A stretch of 64,000 nt of DNA. Source: JAKFDI01 sp036676235 (GTDB lineage Bacteria > Pseudomonadota > Gammaproteobacteria > Burkholderiales > Burkholderiaceae_C). Each line of letters opens with the position of its first letter. Within the stretch, counting starts at the first letter, position 1. The notes below the pieces were generated by a model, which worked only from the letters and a program-made list of their open reading frames with translations, did not search any database and had not been told where the DNA came from. Location of the stretch: assembly GCA_036676235.1 (NCBI GenBank), contig JAKFDI010000012.1:62001-126000 (forward strand). The letters are read 5' to 3'. Of this stretch, positions 31,888-41,006 are shown in pieces. The translations under genes and the position numbers were made by a program.

Positions 31888-34170
31888 ATGCCGCCACGTT
31901 CGTCAGGTGCCGTGAAAGAGCCGAGCGCAAGCCGTCCCGCGCGTGCGGCCCCGCGCGCTCGCGAGGCCGCACCGCCGACCGACGCCGCGGCGGCCTCGTT
32001 CGCGGCACTCACGCACAAGCTCGATTACCTCGACGCCGCCGACATCAAGCGCGTGCGCGAGGCCTACCGCTTCGCCGACGAGGCGCACCTCGGCCAGTTC
32101 CGCGCCAGCGGCGAGCCCTACATCACGCACCCGATCGCGGTCGCTGGCCTGTGCGCCGACTGGAAGCTGGACGCGCAGGCCATCATGGCCGCGCTGATGC
32201 ACGACGCGATGGAGGACTGCGGCGTCACCAAGGTCGAGCTGATCGAGAAGTTCGGCGCGCCCACGGCCGATCTGGTCGACGGCCTCACCAAGCTCGACAA
32301 GCTGCAGTTCTCGACGCGCGAAGAATCGCAGGCCGAGTCCTTCCGCAAGATGCTTCTTGCGATGGCGCGCGACGTGCGCGTGATCCTCGTCAAGCTCGCC
32401 GACCGCCTGCACAACATGCGCACCATGAACGCGGTGGCCGAGGACAAGCGCCACCGCATCGCGCGCGAGACGCTCGACATCTACGCGCCCATCGCGCATC
32501 GGCTCGGGCTGAACCAGACCTATCGCGAACTGCAGGAACTGTCGTTCGAGTACCTGAAACCCTGGCGCCAGGCCGCGCTGTCGAAAGCGGTGAAGCGTGC
32601 GCGCGGCTACCGGCGCGACATCGTCGACCGCGTGCACAAGGACGTGGAGAAGGCCTTCGACCAGGCCAGCCTTGCGGTGCAGGTGTTCGGGCGCGAGAAG
32701 ACGCTGTTCTCCATCTACAGCAAGATGCGCGAGAAGCACCTGAGCTTCGCGCAGGTGAGCGATGTGTTCGGCTTTCGCATCGTGCTCTCCACGCTGCCCG
32801 AGTGCTATCTGGCGCTGGGCGTGCTGCACCAGCTCTACAAGCCCGTTCCCGGCCGCTTCAAGGACTACATCGCGATCCCCAAAGCCAACGGCTATCAGTC
32901 GCTGCACACCACGCTGGTGAGTCCGCTGGGTACGGCGGTGGAATTCCAGATTCGCACCGAGCAGATGCACACGGTGGCCGAGAAGGGCATTGCGGCGCAC
33001 TGGATGTACAAGAACAGCAAGGGCAACGGCCCGGCCCACGCGCAGGAGGCGCAGCGCCTGGGCGCGATGTGGCTGCAATCGCTGATCGACATCCAGGACG
33101 AGACGCGCGACGCCACCGAATTCCTCGAGCACGTCAAGATCGACCTGTTCCCGGACGCCGTCTACCTGTTCACCCCGAAGTCGAAGATCCTCGCGTTGCC
33201 GCGCGGGGCGACGCCGGTGGACTTTGCCTACGCCATCCACTCCGACGTGGGCGACCATTGCGTGGCCGCCAACGTCAACGGCGAGCCGGTGGCGCTGCGC
33301 ACCGAGCTGCGCAGCGGCGACGTGGTCGAGATCATCAGCGCCCCCGGCGCGAAGCCGAATCCGGCGTGGCTCAACTTCGTGCGCACCGGGCGGGCACGCT
33401 CGAAGATCCGCCACTACCTGAAGACGATGGAGCAGGAAGAGTCGCAGGAACTCGGCTCCAAGATGCTCGCGCAGGCGCTGCGTGCCGAGGGCCTGGCGAT
33501 GCCGGGCGACGACACGCCCGAGTCGGCCGTGTGGCAGCAGCTCATCCGCTGGAGCGGCAACCGCAGCCGCGAAGAGCTGCTCACCGACATTGGCCTGGGC
33601 CGCAAGATCGCCACCATCGTCGCCAAGCGGCTGGCGCGCCTGCTGTATGAGAGCGGCATGCGGCCCGACGCCGTCACGCTCACGCTCGGCCGCTTCGCAA
33701 GCGATGACGCGCCGGCGCAGAACCTGGTGGTGATCGACGGCAGCGAAGGCGCCTCGGTGCGGCTCGCGCCCTGCTGCCGGCCGATCCCGGGCGATGCGAT
33801 CGTCGGCTACCTCGGCCGCGGCGAGGGCCTCGTGATTCACACCAGCGACTGCGGCGTCGGCAAGCGCCTGTACGAGCGCGACAGCGAGCGCTGGATGGCC
33901 GTCGAATGGGCCGAGCAGCCCACCCGCGCCTTCGAGACCGGCGTGGCGCTGCTGCTGCGCAACGGCAAGGGCGTGCTCGCGGCGGTGGCCACTGCCGTGG
34001 CCTCGGCCGAGGCCGACGTGACGCACATCGACATGGGCGACCAGCACGGCGCCGAGAGCACCGAACTCAAGCTGATCGTGAGCGTGCGCGACCGGCTGCA
34101 CCTGGCGGAGGTGATGCGCACGCTCAAGCGCTCGCCCACCGTGCTGCGCGTCGCGCGCATCAAGCCGTAG
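31888..34170 (+). CDS. spoT: Bifunctional (p)ppGpp synthase/hydrolase
   Basis: RSH-family protein of 760 residues. A Pro/Ala-rich leader of about 35 residues precedes the HD hydrolase domain (ITHPIAVAGL and LMHDAMEDCG), the synthetase domain (RFKDYIAIPKANGYQSLHTTL), a TGS domain (VYLFTPKSKILALPRG) and a C-terminal ACT domain. Both catalytic domains look intact, so the protein should make and degrade (p)ppGpp in response to starvation. It follows the rpoZ terminator by about 50 bp; TTAAAT shortly before the ATG may be part of its own promoter. Confidence 0.96.
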   Translation: MPPRSSGAVKEPSASRPARAAPRAREAAPPTDAAAASFAALTHKLDYLDAADIKRVREAYRFADEAHLGQFRASGEPYITHPIAVAGLCADWKLDAQAIMAALMHDAMEDCGVTKVELIEKFGAPTADLVDGLTKLDKLQFSTREESQAESFRKMLLAMARDVRVILVKLADRLHNMRTMNAVAEDKRHRIARETLDIYAPIAHRLGLNQTYRELQELSFEYLKPWRQAALSKAVKRARGYRRDIVDRVHKDVEKAFDQASLAVQVFGREKTLFSIYSKMREKHLSFAQVSDVFGFRIVLSTLPECYLALGVLHQLYKPVPGRFKDYIAIPKANGYQSLHTTLVSPLGTAVEFQIRTEQMHTVAEKGIAAHWMYKNSKGNGPAHAQEAQRLGAMWLQSLIDIQDETRDATEFLEHVKIDLFPDAVYLFTPKSKILALPRGATPVDFAYAIHSDVGDHCVAANVNGEPVALRTELRSGDVVEIISAPGAKPNPAWLNFVRTGRARSKIRHYLKTMEQEESQELGSKMLAQALRAEGLAMPGDDTPESAVWQQLIRWSGNRSREELLTDIGLGRKIATIVAKRLARLLYESGMRPDAVTLTLGRFASDDAPAQNLVVIDGSEGASVRLAPCCRPIPGDAIVGYLGRGEGLVIHTSDCGVGKRLYERDSERWMAVEWAEQPTRAFETGVALLLRNGKGVLAAVATAVASAEADVTHIDMGDQHGAESTELKLIVSVRDRLHLAEVMRTLKRSPTVLRVARIKP

Positions 34171-34197
34171 GACCGACCCACAAGGGTGCACAGAAGC

Positions 34198-34293
34198 CCG
34201 TTCGCACTGAGGTATCGAAGTGCCTCTTGGCGCACACGGGGCTTCCTTCGACAGGCTCAGGACGGTCGGAAATACAAGCTCAGCCCGAACGGT
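34198..34293. repeat. Dispersed palindromic repeat cluster between spoT and greB
   Basis: GTTCGCACTGAGGTATCGAAG, CCTTCGACAGGCTCAGGACGG and AAGCTCAGCCCGAACGG lie in succession. They combine both variants of the repeat family seen in the catabolic island (GAGGTATCGAAG and GACAGGCTCAG). The element fills the gap between the convergent spoT and greB genes and could terminate transcription from either side. Confidence 0.8.
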
Positions 34294-34318
34294 TCTTTTC
34301 GTTTGATCGCAATCGGCA

Positions 34319-34885
34319 TCAACCGAGATTCGGCTTCGGATACTCGACCTGAACGACCTCGATCTTCTCCACGCCCAGCGGCGTGACCAGCGACACCTCG
34401 TCGCCCACCCTCGCCTTCAGCAAGGCGCGCGCAATGGGCGCGATCCAGCTCACTTCGCCCCGGCTGCTGTCGGCTTCGTCGATGCCCTTGATGGTGACGG
34501 TGCGCTCGTCGCCGGCTTCGTTGGCGTAGGTGACGGTGGCGCCGAAGAACACCTGTTCGCCGCCGTGGTGGGCCGATGGGTCGACGACTTCGGCAATGTC
34601 GAGCCGCTTGGTGAGGAAGCGGATGCGCCGATCGATCTCGCGCAGGCGCTTCTTGCCGTAGAGGTAGTCGCCGTTCTCCGATCGGTCACCGTTCTTGGCG
34701 GCCCACGACACCACGTCGACGATCTTCGGCCGCTCCACGTCGAGCAGTTCCATCATTTCGGCGCGCAGCCGCGCATAGCCCGCGGGCGTGACGTAGTTCT
34801 TCCCGCCGGGCGGCAGGGGCGGCAGCGCGGCGGCGCCGTCATCGTCGTCTTCGCCGTCGCTTTCCTTGGTGAATGCCTTGTTCAT
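34319..34885 (-). CDS. greB: Transcript-cleavage factor GreB
   Basis: Protein of 188 residues that rescues backtracked RNA polymerase. The coiled coil spans about residues 30-100 (GYARLRAEMMELLDVERPKI, then NGDRSENGDYLYGKK), and the C-terminal FKBP-like domain ends LGVEKIEVVQVEYP. The tip residues of the coiled coil (D and E of GDRSENGDY) are present. It is about 30 residues longer than E. coli GreB because of an acidic, Pro-rich N-terminal extension (ESDGEDDDDG). Confidence 0.94.
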   Translation of the reverse strand: MNKAFTKESDGEDDDDGAAALPPLPPGGKNYVTPAGYARLRAEMMELLDVERPKIVDVVSWAAKNGDRSENGDYLYGKKRLREIDRRIRFLTKRLDIAEVVDPSAHHGGEQVFFGATVTYANEAGDERTVTIKGIDEADSSRGEVSWIAPIARALLKARVGDEVSLVTPLGVEKIEVVQVEYPKPNLG

Positions 34886-34919
34886 CGGGCACGAGGATAA
34901 GCGCCCGCGAACACCCGCT

Positions 34920-35618
34920 TCACGGCTCGGATTCGAGCCCCAGGCGCCAGGTGGCGAAGGCCTGCTCGAAGGGCGTGGCGGCCGGCTCGAACACCTGGCT
35001 GTCCCGCGCGAGGCGCAGCCAGGCGCGGGTGTCGTGGTGCGAGCCGGGCACGGCCGGCTCGCCGCGGAACCGGGTGAACCAGGCATGCACAGCAGCGTAG
35101 TGCGCGGGGTGATGCTGCAGCGTCCAGGCGAGGCCGACGAGATCGGCGAAGCCCTCTTCGCGGCGGGTGCGCTGCATCGCGAGCAGGTCGCGCGGCACGG
35201 CGCCCGCCGCGGCCGCCTCGGCAAAACCCGCCGGCAGCGCGTGCCACGCGCCTTGCACGTAGCGCCAGCAGTGGGCGATCTCGTGCGCGGTGATCGCCTG
35301 CAGCAGCACGGGTCGCAACTCGTCCGGCATGTCGGCCAGTGTCTGCTCGGCCGACGGGTTGCCGCGCATCGACAGCACGAGCTTGCAGCGTCCGTCGACG
35401 AAGCCCATCGCGAGCGGCGCGGCGCCGGGCATGGCCTGCGGCTGCACGACGATGTCCAGCGGCAGTTGCTGCGCCTCGGCGTACTGCAGCACCGGCCAGC
35501 CGCCTTCCAGCCAGCGCGTTTCCGTGCGGCTGAGTTCGCCGCCGGCGAACGCGGCGCGGCCAAGTCCGAGACCGGCGAGCAGGAGGACGGCAAGGCGCCT
35601 GTTCATGGCCGTATTCAT
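34920..35618 (-). CDS. Secreted HExxH protein, putative zinc metallopeptidase
   Basis: Protein of 232 residues with a signal peptide (MNRRLAVLLLAGLGLGRAAFAGG); the ATG at 35606, four codons inside, is an equally possible start. AHEIAHCWR fits the HExxH zinc-peptidase motif, and EEGFADLVGLAW downstream could give the third ligand. The rest is not recognised as any named peptidase family. It probably acts in the periplasm. It sits 34 bp upstream of greB on the same strand and is divergent from a GFA gene. Confidence 0.75.
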   Translation of the reverse strand: MNTAMNRRLAVLLLAGLGLGRAAFAGGELSRTETRWLEGGWPVLQYAEAQQLPLDIVVQPQAMPGAAPLAMGFVDGRCKLVLSMRGNPSAEQTLADMPDELRPVLLQAITAHEIAHCWRYVQGAWHALPAGFAEAAAAGAVPRDLLAMQRTRREEGFADLVGLAWTLQHHPAHYAAVHAWFTRFRGEPAVPGSHHDTRAWLRLARDSQVFEPAATPFEQAFATWRLGLESEP

Positions 35619-35716
35619 CGGCCATCCGGGCGCGGCGTGAAAGGAACAAGTCCACGGTCGGCCGCCAATCGCGCCACTCGCTATCGTGCGGGCCAGATCA
35701 ACCACGGGAGAACGGC

Positions 35717-36127
35717 ATGGTGTCGGGAAGCTGCCTGTGCGGCGGCGTGCGTTTTCGCATCAAGGGCGAACTGGCGCCCATCCAGGTGTGCCATTGCGGC
35801 CAGTGCCGCAAGGCGCAGGGCACGCCGTTCGCGACCAACCTGCCCGTCGCGCGCGATCGTTTTCATCTGGACGACGGCGCAGCGCTGCTCGCGAGCTACG
35901 AATCCTCGCCCGGCAAGCGGCGGGTGTTCTGCAGCCGCTGCGGTTCGCCGGTCTTCAGCGAGCGCGATTCGCTGCCCGGCGTGCTGCGCCTTCGTGCCGG
36001 GCTGCTCGACGGGCCGCTGGACACGCGCCCCGCATGGCACTTCCACGCCGGCTCGAAGTGCAACTGGTGGCCGATCGACGACGGCCTGCCGCAGTACGAG
36101 GCGGGCACCATCGAGCCGGCCGGCTGA
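35717..36127 (+). CDS. GFA-family protein (second copy)
   Basis: Zinc-fold protein of 136 residues with GGGAGAA before the ATG. SCLCGGVRFRI, CHCGQCRKAQG and FCSRCGSPVFSE carry the conserved cysteines. It differs throughout from the copy at 27641, so the two are not a recent duplication. No substrate is known for this group. Its 3' end meets the imuB stop, with 3 bp between them. Confidence 0.9.
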   Translation: MVSGSCLCGGVRFRIKGELAPIQVCHCGQCRKAQGTPFATNLPVARDRFHLDDGAALLASYESSPGKRRVFCSRCGSPVFSERDSLPGVLRLRAGLLDGPLDTRPAWHFHAGSKCNWWPIDDGLPQYEAGTIEPAG

Positions 36128-36130
36128 GAT

Positions 36131-37654
36131 TCAGCCGAATCGCCCCTGCAGGAACCATCCCGCGCCGCCGCCCGGCGAGACCGGCGGCAGCCGGCGCCGG
36201 TAGATCCACACCAGCGCGCCGTCGCCCGCCTGGGCGATGAAGTAGTCGCGCTCGACGAGCCCCGCGTCCCACCAGCCGGATTCGATGCGCTCCGGCCCGC
36301 TCAGCAACTGCAGCACCCGCCCGTCGAGCAGCGGCTGCGCCTCGCGCTCGGCCAGCGGCTCGGGTTCGGCCATGAGCCACACCGGGCGTGGCGGCATCGC
36401 CATGCGTGGCCGCGAGGTCGATGCCGGCGGTGCGCCAGCCGGGCACCGCACGGTCTGGCGCTCGGGGCGGTGGTCGTCGATGCAGGCGAGGCGCAGCACC
36501 TGGTCGCCGCCAAGCCGCGCCTGCAGCCGCTCGATCAGCCGCGTGAGACCTTCGCGCTCGCTGCGCGGCGTGGGAAACAGTTCGGCATTCGGCGGCGGCC
36601 GCCGGGCCACGTCGGCGCAGTGCAGAAAGAGTTCGAGTGTCGGCGCGGCCAGTTGCAACTGCGCCAGCCGCTCACGCAGCAGCACCTGCAGATGCGCCGG
36701 ATCGTTCGAGGGTTCGGCCAGGGCGATCTCGAGCAGGGTGTCTGCGGGCGTTTGGACATCGTGCCGATAACGCGCCTCGTGCTGCATGCGCAGGGTGAAG
36801 CGCCGCACCTGCGCATGCTGCGCCGCCGCCCACGCCACCAGCCGCGCCAGCAGCACCGAAGCGCCGTGCAGCACTTGCTCGGTGGTGTCGGCGCGGGCGA
36901 AGAGTTCGAGCCGACTGTCGAAGACCTCGGGCAGCGTGAGCCAGACGCGCGGATCGGGGCGCTCGCCGAGCGCGCGGTCGAGTTCGTCGAGCAACGCGGC
37001 ACCGAAGCGGCGCGTCACCCCGCTGCGCGGCAGCGCCAGCAGATCGCCGCAGGCGCGCAGCCCCATGCCCTCCAGTGCCGGCCAATGCAGCAGCCCCGCG
37101 CCGGGCAGCCAGGTCGGCGCCTGCGCGATGGCCTCGCGCAGCGCCGGCAGGTCGGCCGCATGGCGCGTCATGCCCGGCGGCAGTTGCGGCATGCGCGCGA
37201 GCAGCGCCGCGCCCTGCGCCGTGGGTGCGCTGGCGCACACGCTGCGGTGCCCCAGCGGCACGAGCGCGGCGCGCAACCGCTGCATCAGCCGGCGCAACCC
37301 GCCGAAGTAGCGCAGCGTGGACTGCACCTCCAGCAGCACGGTGTGCGGCGCCACGGCACCGGCTTCCAGCGTGACCGCAGGCGTGAACGCCAGCGCCGCA
37401 TGCGCCACGCCCATGAGCGCCTGCAAGTCACGCTGCGAATCGGCCTGGCCGAGCAGAAGCTGCGGCGCGAGCGCCAGCGCCGTGGCGCGCTTCAGCCCCG
37501 GCTGAACGCCCAGCGCCTGCGCCGCGGCGTTGGCGGCCGCCACATGGTGTGCGTCGATCAGCGCGATCGGCGTGTCGGCACAAGCCTCGCCGGCGCAACT
37601 CGCGACGAACGATTCGAGCGACAGCAAGGGCAAATGCAACGCGATCCAGCGCAT
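36131..37654 (-). CDS. imuB: Y-family polymerase-like mutagenesis protein ImuB
   Basis: Protein of 507 residues related to Y-family DNA polymerases but without catalytic carboxylates: the opening strand reads RWIALHLPLLSLESF where active enzymes have an Asp-containing motif. That is the hallmark of ImuB, which recruits the DnaE2 polymerase to the beta clamp during SOS mutagenesis. Further landmarks are LLEVQSTLRYFGG and ARRPPPNAELFP. It follows imuA by 19 bp. No dnaE2/imuC lies next to it; the next gene is a convergent GFA gene. Confidence 0.93.
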   Translation of the reverse strand: MRWIALHLPLLSLESFVASCAGEACADTPIALIDAHHVAAANAAAQALGVQPGLKRATALALAPQLLLGQADSQRDLQALMGVAHAALAFTPAVTLEAGAVAPHTVLLEVQSTLRYFGGLRRLMQRLRAALVPLGHRSVCASAPTAQGAALLARMPQLPPGMTRHAADLPALREAIAQAPTWLPGAGLLHWPALEGMGLRACGDLLALPRSGVTRRFGAALLDELDRALGERPDPRVWLTLPEVFDSRLELFARADTTEQVLHGASVLLARLVAWAAAQHAQVRRFTLRMQHEARYRHDVQTPADTLLEIALAEPSNDPAHLQVLLRERLAQLQLAAPTLELFLHCADVARRPPPNAELFPTPRSEREGLTRLIERLQARLGGDQVLRLACIDDHRPERQTVRCPAGAPPASTSRPRMAMPPRPVWLMAEPEPLAEREAQPLLDGRVLQLLSGPERIESGWWDAGLVERDYFIAQAGDGALVWIYRRRLPPVSPGGGAGWFLQGRFG

Positions 37655-37673
37655 GACGAAAGGCCGCGCCGCA

Positions 37674-38471
37674 TCAGGAGGCAAGGTTGACGAAGGTGGC
37701 CGGATGCAGCGTGCCCTGCGGCGACGATTCGGCGCGGGCTCGCGCCGTGTCGGACAGCACCGGCGGCAGATCGAGACGCAGCGGCGCCTCGAGCGGCGGG
37801 CCGCGACGCTTGAGGATGGCCAGCGAGAGCCGGTCGGCGCCACCCGCGCGCAGCGCGAGCCGCAGCGGCGCGGCCGTGGGACGCTGCTGCGCGGTCATCT
37901 CGCGCATCACGAAGGCCGGGCCGTCGTGCGCATGCGCGGCAATCTGCAGCCGGCGCAACCGCTCGGCGCGCAGCCGCGGCGGCAGCCAGGCCACCACCGC
38001 GCCGACGTGGCCGCTGCGCAGCGCCTGCTCCAGCGCCCACAGGCTGTCGGCACCGGGGATGACGCGGCTGCGGGTGTCGATCACCAGCAGCTGGTCGATG
38101 TCGAGCCCGAGCTGCGCGAGCGCCCAGGCCGACAGCGGCGCCGGCGGATCGAACAGCATCACCAGCCGCCCGGCCTGCTGCTGCGCGGCGAGGCACGCGC
38201 TCAGCAGGCGGATCTCGCCGATGCCGGCGTGCGGCAGCAGCAGCTCGGTCAGCGCACGCCGCGGAAAGCCGCGGCCGGGCAGTTGCGCATCGAGCGCGGC
38301 AAAGCCGCTCGGCACCGCCTGCTCGCCGCTGCGCCCGAGCTGATGGCCAAGCCACAGCGCCGGGTGCAGCGCCTCGGGCGCAGGCCGTGCACGGCGCGGC
38401 GGCATATGCACCGGCGGCGGCACGCCGGCCGGGGAGGCGCCGGTAGAGGAAAGAGATGGCAAGGAGGGCAT
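37674..38471 (-). CDS. imuA: Translesion mutagenesis protein ImuA
   Basis: RecA-like SOS protein of 265 residues that works with ImuB and DnaE2. LGHQLGRSGEQAVPSGFAALDAQLPG and LTELLLPHAGIGEIRLL correspond to the RecA-fold core, and the C-terminal end (ESSPQGTLHPATF) is poorly conserved. The ATG at 38471 gives a Pro-rich leader; an ATG at 38405 just before the conserved part is an alternative. A LexA box lies about 100 bp upstream, so induction by DNA damage is expected. Confidence 0.9.
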   Translation of the reverse strand: MPSLPSLSSTGASPAGVPPPVHMPPRRARPAPEALHPALWLGHQLGRSGEQAVPSGFAALDAQLPGRGFPRRALTELLLPHAGIGEIRLLSACLAAQQQAGRLVMLFDPPAPLSAWALAQLGLDIDQLLVIDTRSRVIPGADSLWALEQALRSGHVGAVVAWLPPRLRAERLRRLQIAAHAHDGPAFVMREMTAQQRPTAAPLRLALRAGGADRLSLAILKRRGPPLEAPLRLDLPPVLSDTARARAESSPQGTLHPATFVNLAS

Positions 38472-38566
38472 GGAAAACCAACGGAATCGCGGGGAGGTAC
38501 TGGGGCGGCCATGTCGCCGGAGGCCATTGCGGTGACCCGGTCGTGCAGGCGGTCCGCAGCAAGAAG

Positions 38567-38582
38567 CTGTGCTTTTATACAG
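38567..38582 (-). promoter_or_regulatory. LexA (SOS) box upstream of imuA
   Basis: On the coding strand the site reads CTGTATAAAAGCACAG, a full match to CTG-N10-CAG with the AT-rich centre usual for LexA boxes; the longer TACTGTATA half matches the E. coli consensus. It is 96 bp upstream of the imuA ATG, in a 197-bp gap that is otherwise empty. Confidence 0.75.
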
Positions 38583-38668
38583 TATTCAACACACGCCGAC
38601 GCATACCCGACAGCCCGAAGCGGTGGGCCCTTCACCAGAAGGCCGGAACGCCGCAACAAAGTCGCGAT

Positions 38669-40555
38669 TCAGATCTGCACCCGCGTGCCCAGTTCGATCA
38701 CCGCGTTGTTTGGCAGCCTGAAGAACTCCGCCACGCTGCCGGCGTTGCGCGACATGGCTGAGAACAGACGCTCGCGCCAGGTCGCCATGCCGGCGCCGTG
38801 GGTCGACACCACTGTCTCTCGGCTCAGGAAATAGCTGGCTTCGAACAGGTTGATGACGAGGCCCTGCGCCCGGCACAGCCCGAGCGCCTGCGGAATATCG
38901 GGCGTGTCCTTGAATCCGTAGTGCACACGCACCTGCCAGAAGCCGGGCGCCAGCGGCTTCACCTCGACGCGCTCTTCGTTCGCGAGCCAGGGCGTGCTGT
39001 GGTACTGCATCGTCAGGATGACGTTCTGTTCATGCAGCACCTGGTTGTGCTTGAGGTTGTGCAGCAGCGCCTGCGGCACGGTGTCGGGGTTGGCGACCGC
39101 GTACACGGCGGTGCGCGGCACGCGTGAGACGGCGTCGTCAGCCACCCCGCGCACGAAGGGCAGAAGCTCCGGGTCGTCCGACTGGATCTTCTCGAGCAGC
39201 AGCTCACGGCCGCGCTTCCAGGTGGACATCGCGACGAAGATGGCCACGCCGAGCACCAACGGGAACCAGCCACCGTCCCAGAACTTGAGCAGACAAGCCG
39301 TGACGAGCAGGGCGTCGAGCGTGAGGAACAAACCGGTGGCCCCGAGCGCAACTGGCAGCGGCAGGCGCCACGCATGGCGCACCACGAAGTAGGTCAGCAC
39401 CGTGGTGATCAGCATGGTCATCGTGACGGCAATGCCGTAGGCGCCTGCGATGGCCGAAGAACTGCCGAAGCCGATGGTCGCGCACAGCACCGCCACCAGC
39501 AGCACCGCGTTCACGAGCGGCATGTAGATCTGCCCCTCCTCGCGCGCCGAGGTGAAGCGCACCTGCATGCGCGGCAGAAAACCGAGCTGGATGGCCTGGC
39601 GCGTCATCGAGTAGGCGCCCGAGATGACGGCCTGGGAAGCGATGATGGAAGCGCAGGCCGCAAGAATCACCGCCGGGATCAGCAACTCGCTCGGGAACAG
39701 CCGGTAGAACGGGTTGGCCAAGGCGCCCGGATCGCGCATCAGCAGCGCGCCCTGCCCCAGGTAGTTGAGCGCCAGTGCCGGCAGCACGAGGCCGGTCCAT
39801 GCCAACCTGATCGGGCGGGCGCCGAAGTGGCCCATGTCGGCGTACAGCGCTTCCGCCCCGGTCAGCGCCAGCACGATGGCGCCCAACGCGGCAAACAAAT
39901 GCCATCCGCGCTCGTGCAGGAAGTGCCATGCGTGCTGCGGATTCAGTGCCTGCAGGATGGCCGGCTCCTGCACGATCTGCAGCGCACCGGTGACCGCCAG
40001 CGTGGCGAACCACAGGCCGATGACGGGACCGAAGAGCTTGCCCACCGCTGCGGTGCCGTGACGCTGCATCAAGAAGAGCGCGATGAGGATGCCGACGCTG
40101 GCAGGCACCACGTAGGGCTTCAACGCCGGCGCGACCACCTCCAGCCCTTCCATCGCGCCGAGCACCGAGATGGCGGGCGTGATCACGCTGTCGCCATAGA
40201 ACAGCGCCGCGCCGAAGGTGCCGAGCAGCAGCAGCGCGGTGCGCCGACGCGCCGTCGTGCCCGGCGCATGGGCTGCCAGGGCGGTGAGCGCCATGATTCC
40301 GCCCTCGCCGCGGTTGTTGGCGCGCAGGATCAGGATCACGTACTTGAGCGTGACCACGAGCATCAGCGCCCAGAAGATCACCGAGGCCGCGCCGATCAGG
40401 TGAGCTGCGTCCAGCGGCACGCCGGTGTGCGGGCCGAACACCTCCTTCATGGTGTAGAGCGGGCTGGTGCCGATGTCGCCGTAGACGACACCGAGCGCGC
40501 CCAGCGTCAGTGCGGCGAGACCATTGCGTTCGTGCCTGGAGTCCATGTCTTGCAT
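38669..40555 (-). CDS. kup: Low-affinity potassium:proton symporter Kup
   Basis: Inner-membrane potassium transporter of 628 residues, the normal length. GALGVVYGDIGTSPLYT is the family signature in helix one, followed by FGAALFYGDSVITPAISVLGA, NNRGEGGIMALTA and about twelve hydrophobic segments, then a soluble C-terminal domain. The ATG at 40555 (MQDMDSRHE) is chosen; an ATG three codons later is possible. It lies downstream of the damaged KdpDE-like genes on the same strand. Confidence 0.95.
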   Translation of the reverse strand: MQDMDSRHERNGLAALTLGALGVVYGDIGTSPLYTMKEVFGPHTGVPLDAAHLIGAASVIFWALMLVVTLKYVILILRANNRGEGGIMALTALAAHAPGTTARRRTALLLLGTFGAALFYGDSVITPAISVLGAMEGLEVVAPALKPYVVPASVGILIALFLMQRHGTAAVGKLFGPVIGLWFATLAVTGALQIVQEPAILQALNPQHAWHFLHERGWHLFAALGAIVLALTGAEALYADMGHFGARPIRLAWTGLVLPALALNYLGQGALLMRDPGALANPFYRLFPSELLIPAVILAACASIIASQAVISGAYSMTRQAIQLGFLPRMQVRFTSAREEGQIYMPLVNAVLLVAVLCATIGFGSSSAIAGAYGIAVTMTMLITTVLTYFVVRHAWRLPLPVALGATGLFLTLDALLVTACLLKFWDGGWFPLVLGVAIFVAMSTWKRGRELLLEKIQSDDPELLPFVRGVADDAVSRVPRTAVYAVANPDTVPQALLHNLKHNQVLHEQNVILTMQYHSTPWLANEERVEVKPLAPGFWQVRVHYGFKDTPDIPQALGLCRAQGLVINLFEASYFLSRETVVSTHGAGMATWRERLFSAMSRNAGSVAEFFRLPNNAVIELGTRVQI

Positions 40556-40635
40556 GCGTTTGTGAAGCAGGCGCCGTTGTAGGCGCCGCCGCATAAAGAA
40601 CGCATAAAGCAAGGGAGCCGCACGCAGCGGCGAGG

Positions 40636-41006
40636 TTACTGCGCCGCCAGGCGGTAGCCGACGCCCGGCTCGGTGAGCAGGTGCCGCGGCTCGGCCGGAT
40701 CGGCTTCCAGCTTGGCCCGCAGGTTGGCCATGTAGATGCGCAGGTAGTGTGCGACGTGAACTCGGGGTCCCACACGTCGGCCAGCAACTGGCGATGCGTG
40801 ACCACCTGCCCGGCGTTGCGCACCAGCCGGGCCAGCAGCTTGAATTCGATCGATGTGAGGTGCGCCGGAACGCCGTCGACCTCCACGGCGCGTTGCTCCA
40901 GGTCGACGCTGAGCCCGCCGGCGCCATAGCGCGTCGTGGCCGGCGCGACGCGCGTGCCGCGGTGGCGCAGCGCCACACGCATGCGGGCCAGCACCTTGAG
41001 CGTCAT
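40636..41006 (-). pseudogene. Remnant of a KdpE-like response regulator: receiver domain absent, DNA-binding domain frameshifted
   Basis: Only the winged-helix half of an OmpR/KdpE-type regulator remains. From an ATG at 41006 it reads VLARMRVALRHRG, LSVDLEQRAVEVDG and LTSIEFKLLARLVRN in one frame to about 40750. It continues as HYLRIYMANLRAKLE and GVGYRLAAQ in another, so a deletion of about four bases (frame change) interrupts it. The whole phospho-acceptor domain that should precede it is missing: the ATG overlaps the kinase stop directly. The product cannot work as a normal response regulator. Confidence 0.82.

Noticed and set aside
27641..36127. Recent duplication giving the two GFA-family genes (27641-28060 and 35717-36127)
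   Set aside because: They share only the zinc cysteines, and the intervening residues and neighbours differ.
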